Shown here: positions 29,881-40,786 of the stretch, in pieces
Position numbering within the stretch: the first letter of the stretch is position 1
How the letters are laid out: each line of letters starts with the position of its first letter
Assembly: GCA_022376515.1 (NCBI GenBank)
Contig: WTXI01000212.1
Coordinates: forward strand, 1-63,355
Direction: 5' to 3'
Origin: Lactifluus volemus
Taxonomy: Eukaryota; Basidiomycota; Agaricomycetes; Russulales; Russulaceae
DNA length: 63,355 nt
Position numbers and translations under genes: made by a program
The notes under the pieces: generated by a model
What the model was told of the DNA's origin: nothing
Databases searched by the model: none
What the model saw: only the letters and a program-made list of their open reading frames with translations

Positions 29881-30276
29881 TGGCTGGAGTGCTGAAGCAA
29901 TAGACCGGCTGCGGGCCGGGTTTCCAAGCCATTTTCCAAGTTGTGGTACATTGATTACATACAGATGCCCTCAAAAGTGCGTTTTCTTGTGAGTCGAATG
30001 TCACCACATCTAGGTACTGTCGTACAAATTTAATAGCCATTACGTGCGGTGCCCGTCCAACACTCTGCTAAGAGTTCACAGTAACTCACCGTCAGAACAA
30101 ACATGTAATTCTGGCAGTACAGACTCTCAGTTCATGTTTCTTCGGTTTGCAATAATATTGCTCATGAATAACATATCAGATGCTCAGCCGCGAACATAGT
30201 CAGCTGTGACCAATGTGGGGTTCACTTGTATTTGACGACCAGCTCTATACCAGGCACTACAGATAGACATGGCAGC

Positions 30277-30825
30277 TCAAGGCTCTAGGGATGCGGGGAA
30301 GGTCCCATTTTCTCTCTGCTCATCCCACTTGCCGATCTACAAAGGGAAGGGATCAGTCATTCCAAGGTAGGTGAACAGCCGGACGAAACAGGGACATACC
30401 CATTCATCTGAAAGTGAAAATGTCAATCGATAAACTCAGGAGAAAGGCAGCAGAGAAAGCTTACTGGGGCAGAGTGAGTTGTAGGCACGTTTGAACTGTT
30501 TGCAAGGCGCGAAATCCTCCCCTTTGGCGGCTATGCACTTGAAGTAATCTGTGTAGTTTTGGTAGCTTGCGATAGTAGGTTAAGAGCAGGATCAAATACT
30601 CCGAGAAAAGCTCTGCCATACCAGTGCCTTGTTTGATTAGTGTAGGGAAAGCGGGCTGCGAGGAAGAAGAGTTGGTGATACGCAGCGATGCCAACGCATT
30701 ACAGCTCACCATCAAACCCAGCAGTCTGAAGAATGTATTTGCTACATAGAAGCATGTGTTCAATTCTAAAAAAACTGGCAAAAAAGGGTCGTGGCATACC
30801 TCTGAACAGCGTCGGCGTCAGACAT
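30277..30825 (-). CDS. COX12: Cytochrome c oxidase subunit 6b (Cox12), copy B, likely functional
   Basis: Small intermembrane-space subunit on the outer face of complex IV. Six exons (30825-30800, 30741-30710, 30655-30622, 30565-30465, 30407-30400, 30336-30277) join to exactly 87 codons including the stop, giving 86 residues as usual for the family. The product has TAGFDARFP, TRHC, the twin Cys motifs CYQNYTDYFKC (CX9C) and CKQFKRAYNSLC (CX10C), GEDFAPC, then PNEWIGKWDEQRENGTFP. Exon 5 is only 8 nt and encodes the middle of NEW. Choosing the acceptor at 30742 (CTATGTAG) rather than the one 16 bases further on keeps the frame. It is divergent from PRP18, with 96 bp between the two ATGs. Confidence 0.93.
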
Positions 30826-30921
30826 AATGGTTCTGTTAAAAGAGGTTCTCTCGAGTCGTCAGAAAGAACTGGGATGACCTAGATTATGTAATCATTCTCC
30901 GCTTGTTGCCTTTCGACACCC
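30826..30921. promoter_or_regulatory. Compact bidirectional promoter, COX12 / PRP18
   Basis: Only 96 bp separate the two start codons, so both genes must share regulatory sequence or overlap with each other's leaders. A closely similar stretch (25953-26031) was copied together with COX12-A but there lost its PRP18 partner. Confidence 0.6.
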
Positions 30922-32314
30922 ATGGACGCCCTCAAAGCTGAAATCGCCTCTAAACGCAAGGCTCTTGGCAATGAACCACAACGTCCAAAAAAATACATGC
31001 GAAGAGGAGAGATAGAACGTATGAAGGAAGAAGAAGAGCAGAAGGCTCGCGAGGAAGCAGCGAAAAAGGCAGAGGCAGGGAAAGCTGCTTTGGCCGAGGT
31101 GCGTCCCACTATTCCCTCCAAGATAATGCTGAAAATATTGAGACGTCGCTGGAGTCTAGAATCCTGGAACTAGCCGTTCCGCATCTCTGGCACCCTCATT
31201 ACCCAACGCTTCACGCTTGACCGCCTCTCCAGGTCCTGACGGCGCCGACGCACCTCCGTCAAATGCCGGCGTAGCCTTTAACATCTCCAATGAGGAGACG
31301 ATACGTCGATTACGTGCCAAAGGGCAGCCAATTCGGCTGTTCGGCGAATCTGACAAGGATCGCCGTCTGCGTCTGCGCGCGCTGGAACTCATCGAAGAGA
31401 AAGGTCATGAGCGCGTAGGTGGGCAGAACGATTTCCGGAAAGCCTTGGAGGATGTCGAGAGCGCGGAACGGTTGATGAAAGACCGCAACGCAAACTCGAC
31501 GGCCGATGAAGGCAAGGGGAAGAAGAAGGAAGATTCTGCTTCGGGTGATGGCGAGATTGCTGTGCTTGACATGGCACTTATCAAGACGGATCCAGACAAG
31601 CTATACCCCATCATCTACTATGCTCTCAAGAGGGTACTCAAGGAATGGGGCGAAAGCATGGCTGAGCGACCCGGTAAGGTCTTGTTGGTCTTGCCCTCCT
31701 TTTTTCTTCGTTGACTCGAGTCCCAGAGCATGTAAAGAGGACGACTCAGGGAAAGCTGGCCGCTGCGACGCAGGTGCAGTCTGCACAATACCTCAAGCCG
31801 CTCTTCAAGTTGTTACGTTCTAGGGTGTGTTTTACTTGTTCTCGATACTTGTTGTCCCTGGATACTTAATCATGGTTAAATTTAGTCCCTCCCGGACGAT
31901 ATGCTGCCACGTCTTGCAGAGATCGTGCACTATATGCAAAAGCGTCAGTATCAGCGAGCCAATGATGTTTATCTCCGTCTTTCTATTGGCAACGCTCCTT
32001 GGCCCATCGGAGTTACCATGGTTGGGTAAAGTCCACCTCTGGGATACCCCTAGTGATCGAACGGCTGATCTCTCTCTTTCTCTTCAATCCTATAGTATTC
32101 ATGAGCGATCCGCGCGCGAAAAGATTTCTTCAGACCAGGTGGCTCACGTGTTGAATGATGAAGTCAGCCGAAAGTACATTCAGAGTTTGAAGCGGTGAGT
32201 CATTCCAGCCACATCGAACCATCATCATCATCACGCTGATTGCCGCTGAGCAGGCTTCTCACATTCTCACAGACCAAATATCCACCAGATGACGTGTCAC
32301 AGCTCATGGGATGA
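30922..32314 (+). CDS. PRP18: Pre-mRNA splicing factor Prp18
   Basis: Second-step splicing factor acting with Slu7 and the U5 snRNP. Exon 1 (30922-31099) starts MDALKAEIASKRKAL and contains the charged RRGEIERMKEEEEQ helix. After a 60-nt intron the PRP4-like/SFM motif appears (ISNEETIRRLRAKGQPIRLF). The C-terminal Prp18 domain spans the last exons, with LPRLAEIVHYMQKRQYQRAN, the conserved IGNAPWPIGVTMVGIHERS loop and VAHVLNDEVSRKYIQSLKRL. The frame closes at the TGA at 32312-32314. The acceptor at 31157-31159 is needed to keep frame; the nearer TAG at 31171-31173 would give an early stop. Length (about 340 residues) is normal for the family. Confidence 0.92.
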
Positions 32315-32630
32315 TGATGATGATTGTCCCGTTTCGAATGATCAACTTCTCAGCTTCTTGCATCATCATCTTCATCATCATCGGTTCGAGGTTCGGTGCG
32401 GAAGTGTTGTGCGTGTTCAGTCCGATCAAAATCAAATCTTTTGATGCGACTATTTATGGTATGACACAACCTTACATCTACATGGTCCACCTGTCCCAAA
32501 CCATCGTACATTCCATCCGTTTTGAACTTACGTGCAAAATCAAGGTTTGTAAGTGTTTGCGGGACATAGCGTGCGCGCGCGCAATGTCCATCATTCGTGG
32601 TTCCATAGCTCCTATCTATGAGAATGAACA
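32315..32630. other. Tail-to-tail intergenic region, PRP18 and JJJ1
   Basis: 3' UTR sequence of two converging genes, with runs of ATG/CATCAT triplets (32311-32390). No gene is seen. Confidence 0.6.
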
Positions 32631-35101
32631 CTACCGCTTCATCTTCTTTCCCCTCTTATTTGATGCATCACTGTCACGTGGATCTGCGAGCGCATGACCC
32701 TCACGATTGATATGTTCGAACAGCCTGGTTTTGCTCTCGAATGTCTCCCCACACACGTTGCACTGTTCAAGGGGTGATAAGCTAACGGTTGGCGTTTACG
32801 CAAAGATGACCCAAAAAGGTGGGTTGAGTCAAAACCCGGAAGAATACGGGAAAGCAACATGGGTCGCCACCTGTGACAGGGACAGACCCCCCGGGGGTAC
32901 GGAATTGAATAGGATTTGAGTGAGGAAAAAAAACTCACAGCACAGCCGCTCTTCGCTTCTCCTTGCCGCGCTTTCTTGGCCGTCTCACGGGCTCTACGCT
33001 TCTCTCGCTTTGTCAGCTCCCCTTTTGTTGTGGTGGAACTTGCCATGCCGGCACCATCTTCCTCCCTCACGATATCACCACCATTCCCGTCGTGGTGAGA
33101 CCGTGGCTCCTCCAAGGTTAGCGCCTCAAGGTTGTTGTCCTCGGAGAATACCAGGTCGTCAACGCTCTCCTCTTGAGGAGGGGAAGATCGCCTCGTTGCA
33201 CCACCACTCTGTGCTTCTTGGGACGTTTTGGGAAACGGAGGTGATGAAGTGGCCTTTTCTTTAGCTCGCTTTGGCCTACAAGGGCGGGCCGTGAATTCGT
33301 CACCTACTGTGGTATCTTGCTCTTCTTTGGGCGTAGGTGCAGATGCTTCACGGTCAGGGGACACCTCCGGGGATTCTTTTTCCGTATAACCCTCGACTGT
33401 GGGACGGCCGCCGTCGTCCAGCGCCGTACCTTGTCCTCGGTCACCTTCCTCTTTTTCATGATCCGCATCAGCAAATTCTCCGTCATCCTGACAAATGTCC
33501 AGTTCCAGCTCTAGTTCCTCGTTTTGCATCTCACGTTTCAACTGCTCCACAGCGCGGAGGTGCTTCTTGCTCCGCTCGTGGCTGTTCCATGCAGCCTCAC
33601 TCCTAAAAGTCTTGTTGCAAGCGATGCACTCCCACTCTTCGTCCTCGGCGCCTTCGGCTCGTGCCCATTCCAGGTCGGCAGCGGCGTCGCTTGGCTCGGC
33701 AACCTTTTGCCAGTCCTGGGCAACGAAGGTGCTTGTCGGCACCGTCTTTTTTGGGGTCGCCGTACCCGAAGAAGATGCTGGTGGTGCTGCTCCGGGTGAC
33801 TGTGATTGGCGTGCGAGATATGTCTTGTAGCGCGGATCACGCTTACGCACGAACATCACGAGGGTCTACCGACCGGGTTTCGGTCACTAAAACGCGACGA
33901 CGGTCGATCGGCGGTCAAACACATACATACCCTGACCGTTTCATTGTATTCCCTGCGGGCAGTATCTCTGGCCTTTTTATTATCCTTCTCCATCATCCTG
34001 GAACGATATCGCGTGAGGAGGACCGTAAGCGAATCACATTCGACCGCCAGCCTGCCTACCTCCGTACCTGGCGGTCGGGTGCCTCTGAGACGTTCCACTG
34101 GTCGGACCAGGCAAACTCTTTCTCCGTGGCGAAGTTGAGCCAGAAATTGTAGAACAGCCGCGCTGCCTCGGAGGGCCGATCTTTGGATGGAGCAATCCAT
34201 CCCCATGTTGAGTAGCCGAATGATGGAAATTCCACGTCGCTATAGTGCCGCTCTTCACTCGCTAGCCTATCGAATAGATTGCGATATATGGTGAAGAAGC
34301 CCTGGGGAGGTGGAGACAGAAATCAGGCGGGAGCCATAAATTTCCTTTGAGATCTAATGTCCGCACACTTTCCCCATCGTCAAAGCCTGACCATATCGAA
34401 GGATTCAAGAATGCTTGGATATGGCGGACCGTGAGCCCGCGATCGCGCGCACGCGAGGGAGCGGCGCCCTTTTTAATCTCATTGACGACCGTCTCTGCAT
34501 CCGGTTCAGGGGCGAGGGCTGACCGATGAGAATCGTACCAGGCACGTTCCTAACGATAGTTTGTGCGTGTGGGGGGGCGGGGAGGAAAGTAAAGGGAAAA
34601 AAAATGAGAATATAGATAACTCCTCGATCGTCAGATTTGCTCGCCTGTTCGTCGCTCAGCACCTAGAGAGTACCGAGTAGTCGTGTTTGATTAGCCGCAG
34701 TCGGCACACATACACATCCGATGCAATTATTTGTGATATAGGACGAAAAGTACGTGCCTCATACGCTTGTTGCAAAGCGGCGAAACGCCGGGTTGCACCT
34801 TCTAGATCGTCATGATTTTTGTCCGGATGATGGATGAGCGCGAGTCGTCGGAAAGCACGCTGTCATGGATGAATGAATGGACTATCAGATAGTAGCCAAA
34901 AAAGAATCATCATTGACGGAGCACGTTCCCTTTTTCCTCGCCAAAATAAAATAAAAATAAAATGGGAGCGAGACTCACCCTGATCTCATCGGCACTCGCG
35001 TTCTCTTCGACCTGGAGGATCGCGTAGTAATCCTGTGGAGTGGTATCGTCGTGGTCGTGGTCGTGGTTGTCAGGTTGCGATCTAGATTCGCGTGCACCCA
35101 T
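32631..35101 (-). CDS. JJJ1: DnaJ-type co-chaperone Jjj1 (DNAJC21-like)
   Basis: Cytosolic J-protein that helps recycle shuttling factors during 60S ribosome maturation. Exon 1 (from 35101) begins the J domain ([18 protein letters not shown]). Exon 2 has [13 protein letters not shown] with the HPD motif, then [17 protein letters not shown]. The middle carries the conserved [45 protein letters not shown] and [20 protein letters not shown] blocks. Two C2H2 fingers follow: [23 protein letters not shown], and in the last exon [23 protein letters not shown], with an acidic linker between. The stop is at 32631-32633. Two introns (34757-34663 and 34644-34550) have GC donors. Divergent from TIM13. 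Confidence 0.91.
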
Positions 35102-35473
35102 GATAGCTGAGTTGCTCGGTCACCTCTGCACAGCGGAGGTAGAGAGTAGTCAAAGGAACAAGAAGGTTTTTTTTTTTTTCAATTTTTAACCCGCGGGTTA
35201 CTCACCCACTCTGGAATTCACGATGCTCGGGTCGGTCGTCTCGGTACTTTCGGGTGCTCAGAACCCAGGGGAGGGGGTGGGGACGCGAACGCGACGACTA
35301 AAATCCTTGACATCTCCGGCCCGACACTTCCTCCGATTGAATTCATCACGTGTCAGCGACTGCTTTAATCGAAAACGCTCGCTCCAACAAAACTCACTTC
35401 CAAAACTCTTGCAACGAGAAGAAATTAAAGGAACAAAAAAGCACGAGTTTCTAAAACAAAATACCCGCTTCCA
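35102..35473. promoter_or_regulatory. Divergent promoter region, JJJ1 / TIM13
   Basis: 372 bp between two start codons on opposite strands, with poly-T and C/T-rich tracts. No specific site was identified. Confidence 0.45.
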
Positions 35474-36336
35474 ATGTCGTCTATCTTCGGTGGAGGAGGC
35501 ACCAGCTCAACTCCAGCCGAATTCTCCTCGTCCTCGACACTTCCCAAAGGTAAATGAATGGTCCACAAACCCCTCACCCCACCCCCCGGGGGGCTGATGG
35601 GGATTCACGTTTCTGAAAGCTAACAAAAACTTTGATTTTTTTTTTGACTCCCCCTTTGTGGCGGAAAAGATCCCAATGCGCGCAAGGAGGCGGTCATGAC
35701 GTCTGTTCGCAATGAGCTCGCCCTCGCGAATGCTCAAGAACTTATTAACGTGCGTGACCCAAAAAAAATACATGTCTTCTTTTCCCTTACGTGTTTCACC
35801 TCCCCCCCCTCCTCCTCCAACCCGACGATTGACGATCATATACGACGTATCACACACACACTCCTTCGTTCCGGTCGAACGTATCTCCCCTAACAGAAAA
35901 CGAACGAGAAATGCTACGCAAAGTGCGTGACCAAACCATCGACGTCACTATCTAGTTCCGAAGAGGTACGGCTTCTGATCCAATCCCATCCCCTTCCATT
36001 GCGTGTGCCAAACCCAATCCAAAAAATTAAATTAAATTCTATTTTATTATCTTTCCGGATGTGACTTACCTTTTCCTTTTTTTTTTTTTTTTGCGCGCTC
36101 GGGACCAATGATAGACATGTCTATCACGTTGCTTTGACCGGTACATGGAAGCATGTAAGTGAAAAAAAAAAAAAAAACCCCCACGCCGCTTGCTTGGGCA
36201 AAACCCTTTTTTCTTTCAGAAATCCCATCAATGCTGACCAATCAATCGCTCCTTCTCCCCCCTCCCCACAGTCAATATCATCAGTCGCACTTACACTGCG
36301 CGTCTAGCCAAAGAGCGCTTCGAAGGGCAGGTTTGA
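35474..36336 (+). CDS. TIM13: Small Tim chaperone Tim13
   Basis: Mitochondrial intermembrane-space chaperone that pairs with Tim8 to escort hydrophobic precursors. Five exons (35474-35549, 35670-35749, 35897-35965, 36115-36154, 36272-36336) join to 110 codons including the stop. The product has the twin CX3C motifs CYAKC and CLSRC, the surrounding NELALANAQELIN helix and the C-terminal RYMEAFNIISRTYTARL helix. The Gly/Ser-rich N-terminus (SSIFGGGGTSSTPAEF) is variable in the family. The spacing of the Cys pairs fits Tim13 better than Tim9 or Tim10. Confidence 0.9.
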
Positions 36337-37062
36337 GTAGATTTGGGCTTTGTCCCCACTAGATAAAAGCTGGTTTACGCATGACGGCTCGCGTCCCTTT
36401 GCGAAGTATGTGGAGCCGCGGGAACCTAGCAATCGGTATAAATAATTAGTTTTAGTTGTGTGTGGGCGCCGTGTGTGGGTGCAGGTGGGGAGCGAGGCGG
36501 AGGAGCTATATCCGAATCAACGGTCAGATCGTTGATTGCTCAGTTGACTTTTCAATCTTTTTTTTTTTTGCCACGATCGAGATGTTATACACACTCTCAC
36601 ACGCAGAAAAAAAAACCCTGGAGTGGGAAAAAAATAAATTGATCCGTAACCGACGTCAAAGTGATAAGCACACACGAAGCCCCTTCTGTTGATGGGGGAA
36701 GTTTTGACTGAACAAGTGGTAAAACATTTCCTTAGGATTTGTGAAACAGCGAGGGAGCAAAGGGATACAGGCTTATGTGAGGGGGAGGGAGAAAAAGTGT
36801 CCTGAGGCACGGAGAGTAACTGTAATATGCTAGTAGTTTGTCCGGACAGTGCTGTTAAGAAAAGAGCTTGGTATGTTTAGATGCCCAATCATTATGTTAT
36901 TCGTAATAGAGAGGAGACAAACAAAAAATATAGGTTTGACGAGAACGGGAGGCGAGCGATACATTAAAAAAAAAAGCAAAAGGAAAAAAAAAAGATGATG
37001 GATGATGGGGAAGGGGGGCCAGTATCACAAATAGACTCTGCGGCGCAAAGAACTAAATTATT
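36337..37062. other. Intergenic region with purine-rich tracts
   Basis: Holds the 3' ends of TIM13 and the homeodomain gene. Several A runs and a GAGGGGGAGGG stretch are visible, and I see no coding or RNA gene. Confidence 0.6.
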
Positions 37063-39022
37063 CTACTCACCACGGTGCCCGCTGGTATCAAAGCCGTTGC
37101 CAAACGGCAGCGGCACTGGGATAGACGGTTGCCCGAGCATCTGGGATGTAGGCTGATGTCGTTGGTATTGCTGTTGTGGTGGTTGCGGGGCGAGAGAAGG
37201 CGGCGGCGGTGTCGGGGCCAGCTCGAAATGCGTATGAGATGGGGGCGCAGAGGCAGGGGGCGCGGGTATATGATAACCCTGCCCTTGCTGTCCCAGGTAG
37301 GGCGGCGAGGACGACTGCCCAGGAGTGGCAGATGACGACACGTCTGGATAGTTGCCTAGATGGGAGTGGGATCTTTGAAGGGGGACCGCGATGGGGAATA
37401 AGGAGATGGTGGAATAGTTTGACGAGGACGACGCGGCAGACAAGGGTGGATAAGGCGGATAAGGGATGACCGGTGAAGATGACGACGAGCTGTCGGTGAG
37501 CCCTAGATGGGAGTGAGGTGACGTCCCGAGCGGGTCGCCAAACGTTGTCCCATCGGAGGGTGCATTGACCGGTTGGGGATGGACTCCAGGGAACGAGTAA
37601 CGTTTCTGTACATCCGTCGCCATCTCTTCCCGTCCCGTATCTACGGCACTCCCGCCGAACGGTGGACGATAGCCGTGAGTTTGGCCCGGGAGACTGGGAG
37701 TCAATGTAATCGAGTTGGTATCCAGAGACTGACCCGAGGCAAGGTCTGACCGCATGTAGGGGCCGCCACGCAAGCGAACGTCGGAGCTAGGAAGAGCAGC
37801 CTGGAGATTTCGGATGACGTGCGCAAGTTGCACGGCGGAGCCCACGAGATCGTGGCGAAGAACTTTGGATGCCTGCATACCCTCAGTCCAGTCGGCGCAG
37901 CGCTTCCAAGTGCGTACAGGAGGTCCACCTGTAGGGGGCGCGACGAGGTCTTCCAGATAGAAGAGCGGGGGTCGGGCGAGGAAGAACGAAGCGAGGCCTG
38001 AACCAGGAGCGGCATTAACGAACTCTGTGTCGACGATGGTGCCGAAGGGTATCTCCATTTTGAATCCGTAACCAGCCGAGTGAATGAACCAGATAAGACA
38101 TTTTCGCGATCCGCAGACATACGCGACCAGGTCGTGTTTACTGACCTGGGTGGCTATTCGTCGCCACGTTCCAATGGTGAGGTCCGTGCAGGGAATGATG
38201 GTGACGGCTGTGCGTACGTCCAGTTAGACCCCCGCGACCTCAAAGGGGTTAGATGCATGTGTGAAAAATGGACTCACGCTCGCTCTCATGGATAAGACTG
38301 TGCAAGTCTACATCATAACCAGGAAGCAAATCGGGCGGCGTCGTGGGCGGCGTGGAATCAGTTCGACTCTTTCCCTTGCCGTTGAGCAACTTTGCCTTTG
38401 CTCGTCTTTATCGCACACAGACACATCGCAAAGATTCACCGATTCAATGTGGGCCAAGGGACTCGTAAGAGGGGAAAAAGTGTGTTCTCACCGATTTTGG
38501 AACCAGATCTGGGTCTGACGCTCCTGCATACCCAACAATTCACTAATCTCTCGTCTTCGCGCCGCGGTCGGACTCCTATCCATGCTGAAGAATCGCTCCA
38601 GATGAACGAGCTGGTCCGGAGTTACCCGAGAGCGCTTTCGCTTCTCCCTTTCAGTACCCGTGCTCCTACTGCTGCTGGTGTTTGCCAAGAGTCGACGCCG
38701 ATTGACATCGGGTGAAGAGGCGGCTTCGGCATCTATGGTGGGTGACAATGTACCATTGCTCGCGGACTCTGGGGGCACGCCAGGAGATTTCGTGACAAAC
38801 TCGGACTGGGGAGAGGACATGGGTGAATCTGTTGGAGGGTACTCTGGCTCTTCCCTGGAAACCTGCTTTAAACCGGAAGAGGAGAAATCCGCAGCGGGTT
38901 GAGAAGACGAGGCGTGAAGAGGATGGCGCTCGTCCCTGGCTGTGCGAGAGATGGGAGTAGCGTCGTTAGAGGCGTTGGGCAGTGACCGCGATTAACGCCA
39001 ACAGTGGTAACTCACGTTCCAT
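37063..39022 (-). CDS. Homeodomain transcription factor
   Basis: Nuclear DNA-binding protein. The homeodomain lies in the second and third exons: KRKRSRVTPDQLVHLERFF, then ISELLGMQERQTQIWFQNR and, across an intron, RAKAKLL, giving the canonical WFQNRRAK recognition helix. A 7-nt first exon (39022-39016, ATGGAAC) joins in frame to PRDERHPLHASSS; without it the next ATG is at 38820. The C-terminal half starts with a conserved-looking segment (IIPCTDLTIGTWRRIA, YVCGSRKCLIWFIHSAGYGF, MEIPFGTIVDTEF) found in basidiomycete homeodomain regulators, then a long Pro/Ser/Gln-rich tail. Similar proteins control fruiting and growth in mushrooms, but the role here is unknown. Confidence 0.85.
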
Positions 39023-40786
39023 TGTGGGGAAATCCCAAGTTGGCTTGTATGTCAGCAGGGTCACCGCCAGGTTGACTAAGTTGACAGGGGTGGTTGAAGG
39101 GAGGGAGAAGAAGGGAGAAGGTGGAGTGGGAGTGGGAGGGTGGGGGGGGGGAGAAAGAAATCGACAAAGGTAGATGAAGCAAACGCCGGGATTAAGCTGG
39201 TTCAGAAAAGAGAAAGTTGAGCGTGGAGATTGGACCTCACACAGGTGGGCGCTTTACAGTGCTCGGGGCCAGCTGAGTGGGACTTGTCACGGCGCGTGTG
39301 CGTGAAACCGATGATCGGGATTGAGGGATGGGATGGGATCTCGATCAGATGACCGCAACCAGCCAATGAAATAAAAAAAAGCGACTAAAGGCGTTGGTGA
39401 GACCAATTGGGGGAGCCAGAGTCAGCGGAACGGATGAGCGTTTGTATATCCCGCGAAGGAAAGGCAAGGGAAGTGATGATAAAGAAGTGCCAGGTGGGGA
39501 TAAGGACCTTCAGGCCCCGACCTTACGGAACGAGAAGGGCGCAAGGGGGGGGGAACGGTCCCACGGAGTCTGTTGTTGTTGGCATCCCTTGGCTCTCGCG
39601 AGAAGAGGGGGGAATCACGGTCGAGTAAGTGCTTGAGAAGGTTAGCCGCTATGGCTTTTGCAGTTCGATCTCATTTCGCCAGGAACGCGATGACACGGAT
39701 TTGGCGCTCGGCTGGCAAGGGAACGACGCACCGCACGTTTCATCCTGTTCAGCGCAGGTACAGTACCGAAAGGGATCTGTTGACCATATGCTGCGGTGTG
39801 AGCGGAGGGACGCCGAGCCCGACCGATCAGACCTTGTGACGATTTGAGGGAGTCCGCTCCGAGGAGAGGAGGAAGTCCCATGACTCGGGTGGTAAAAAAG
39901 ATATGGTTTATGGGGCCAAGTTAAAGGATGAGACGAGATAAGGGATCTGGGACAAGCCCCCATTTGAGGAGGTTCCTGCGGGTGACAGCAGCACCGCCGC
40001 AACGCAACGTACGTACGTCAGAGGGAAGGGTGAGAGAGAAGTCGGAACCAGGAAGACGGACGAGTTGCGTTGAGAGCGCTTTACGGATACAGTCCGGAGG
40101 GTGAAGAAACGCTGCAATGGCCTGGAACTTGGCAAGGCAAGGCAAACCGGAGAGGGGGCGGAGAAACCGTAAACGGACAAGGAAAATGATTGTCGGTGTC
40201 GGGTCCGGGTAGCGGACGGAGGTTGCTAGGTTCAACCGTCCCCCTTCTTTCCGCAATTCAGAGCACTGTGTATCGTGCCAAGTTAACTTTACTCATAGTT
40301 ACAGTACTTGTGGTGGTGGTGTTTCTCTCTGTGTTTAAGACACAAATGACAAATGACATCTGTCAAACTCATTTCCAACCCGATAGTTTGGCGACTGGTT
40401 CGAACTTGTGCTCGCTCTCGGATTCAGCCGTCTTTCATCACGAGTCAAATCCACACACCCCCGCCCCATCATGCACAGCCCTAATCAACTTCCTGTCCCC
40501 GCGCCCGTTTGGTTCTTCCAAAGTTTGATGGTCAGTCAACCCTCCAAATCAGCTGCCAGGGTACCCAAAGTGGGAATAAAAAAAAAATCAAGAATAAACA
40601 ATACGAGTGTAATACTTGCCTTTAGAACACATTAAAAGCCAACAATCACCTTGGCTAATACTTACGAGGCCGAAAGAGAGACACAATGACAGCAAAGCAA
40701 GAAGGGACAGAGAGAAAGAAGAGAAAAAGGCTATCATACCACCCAAAAAATTGCAAATCAGTTGGTCAGGTGCAATTGCCAAGCAC
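39023..40786. other. Long upstream/intergenic region
   Basis: 1.76 kb between the homeodomain start and the end of the U1-70K gene. It is G-rich in the first half, consistent with a long regulatory upstream region of a transcription factor. No conserved ORF was recognised; the ORFs of up to 117 codons look like chance. Confidence 0.55.

Noticed and set aside
29612..30040. 142-codon ORF overlapping the AP-3 fragment and COX12 flank
   Set aside because: It crosses an intron and non-coding flank and contains deletions relative to AP-3 beta. It is a pseudogene reading.
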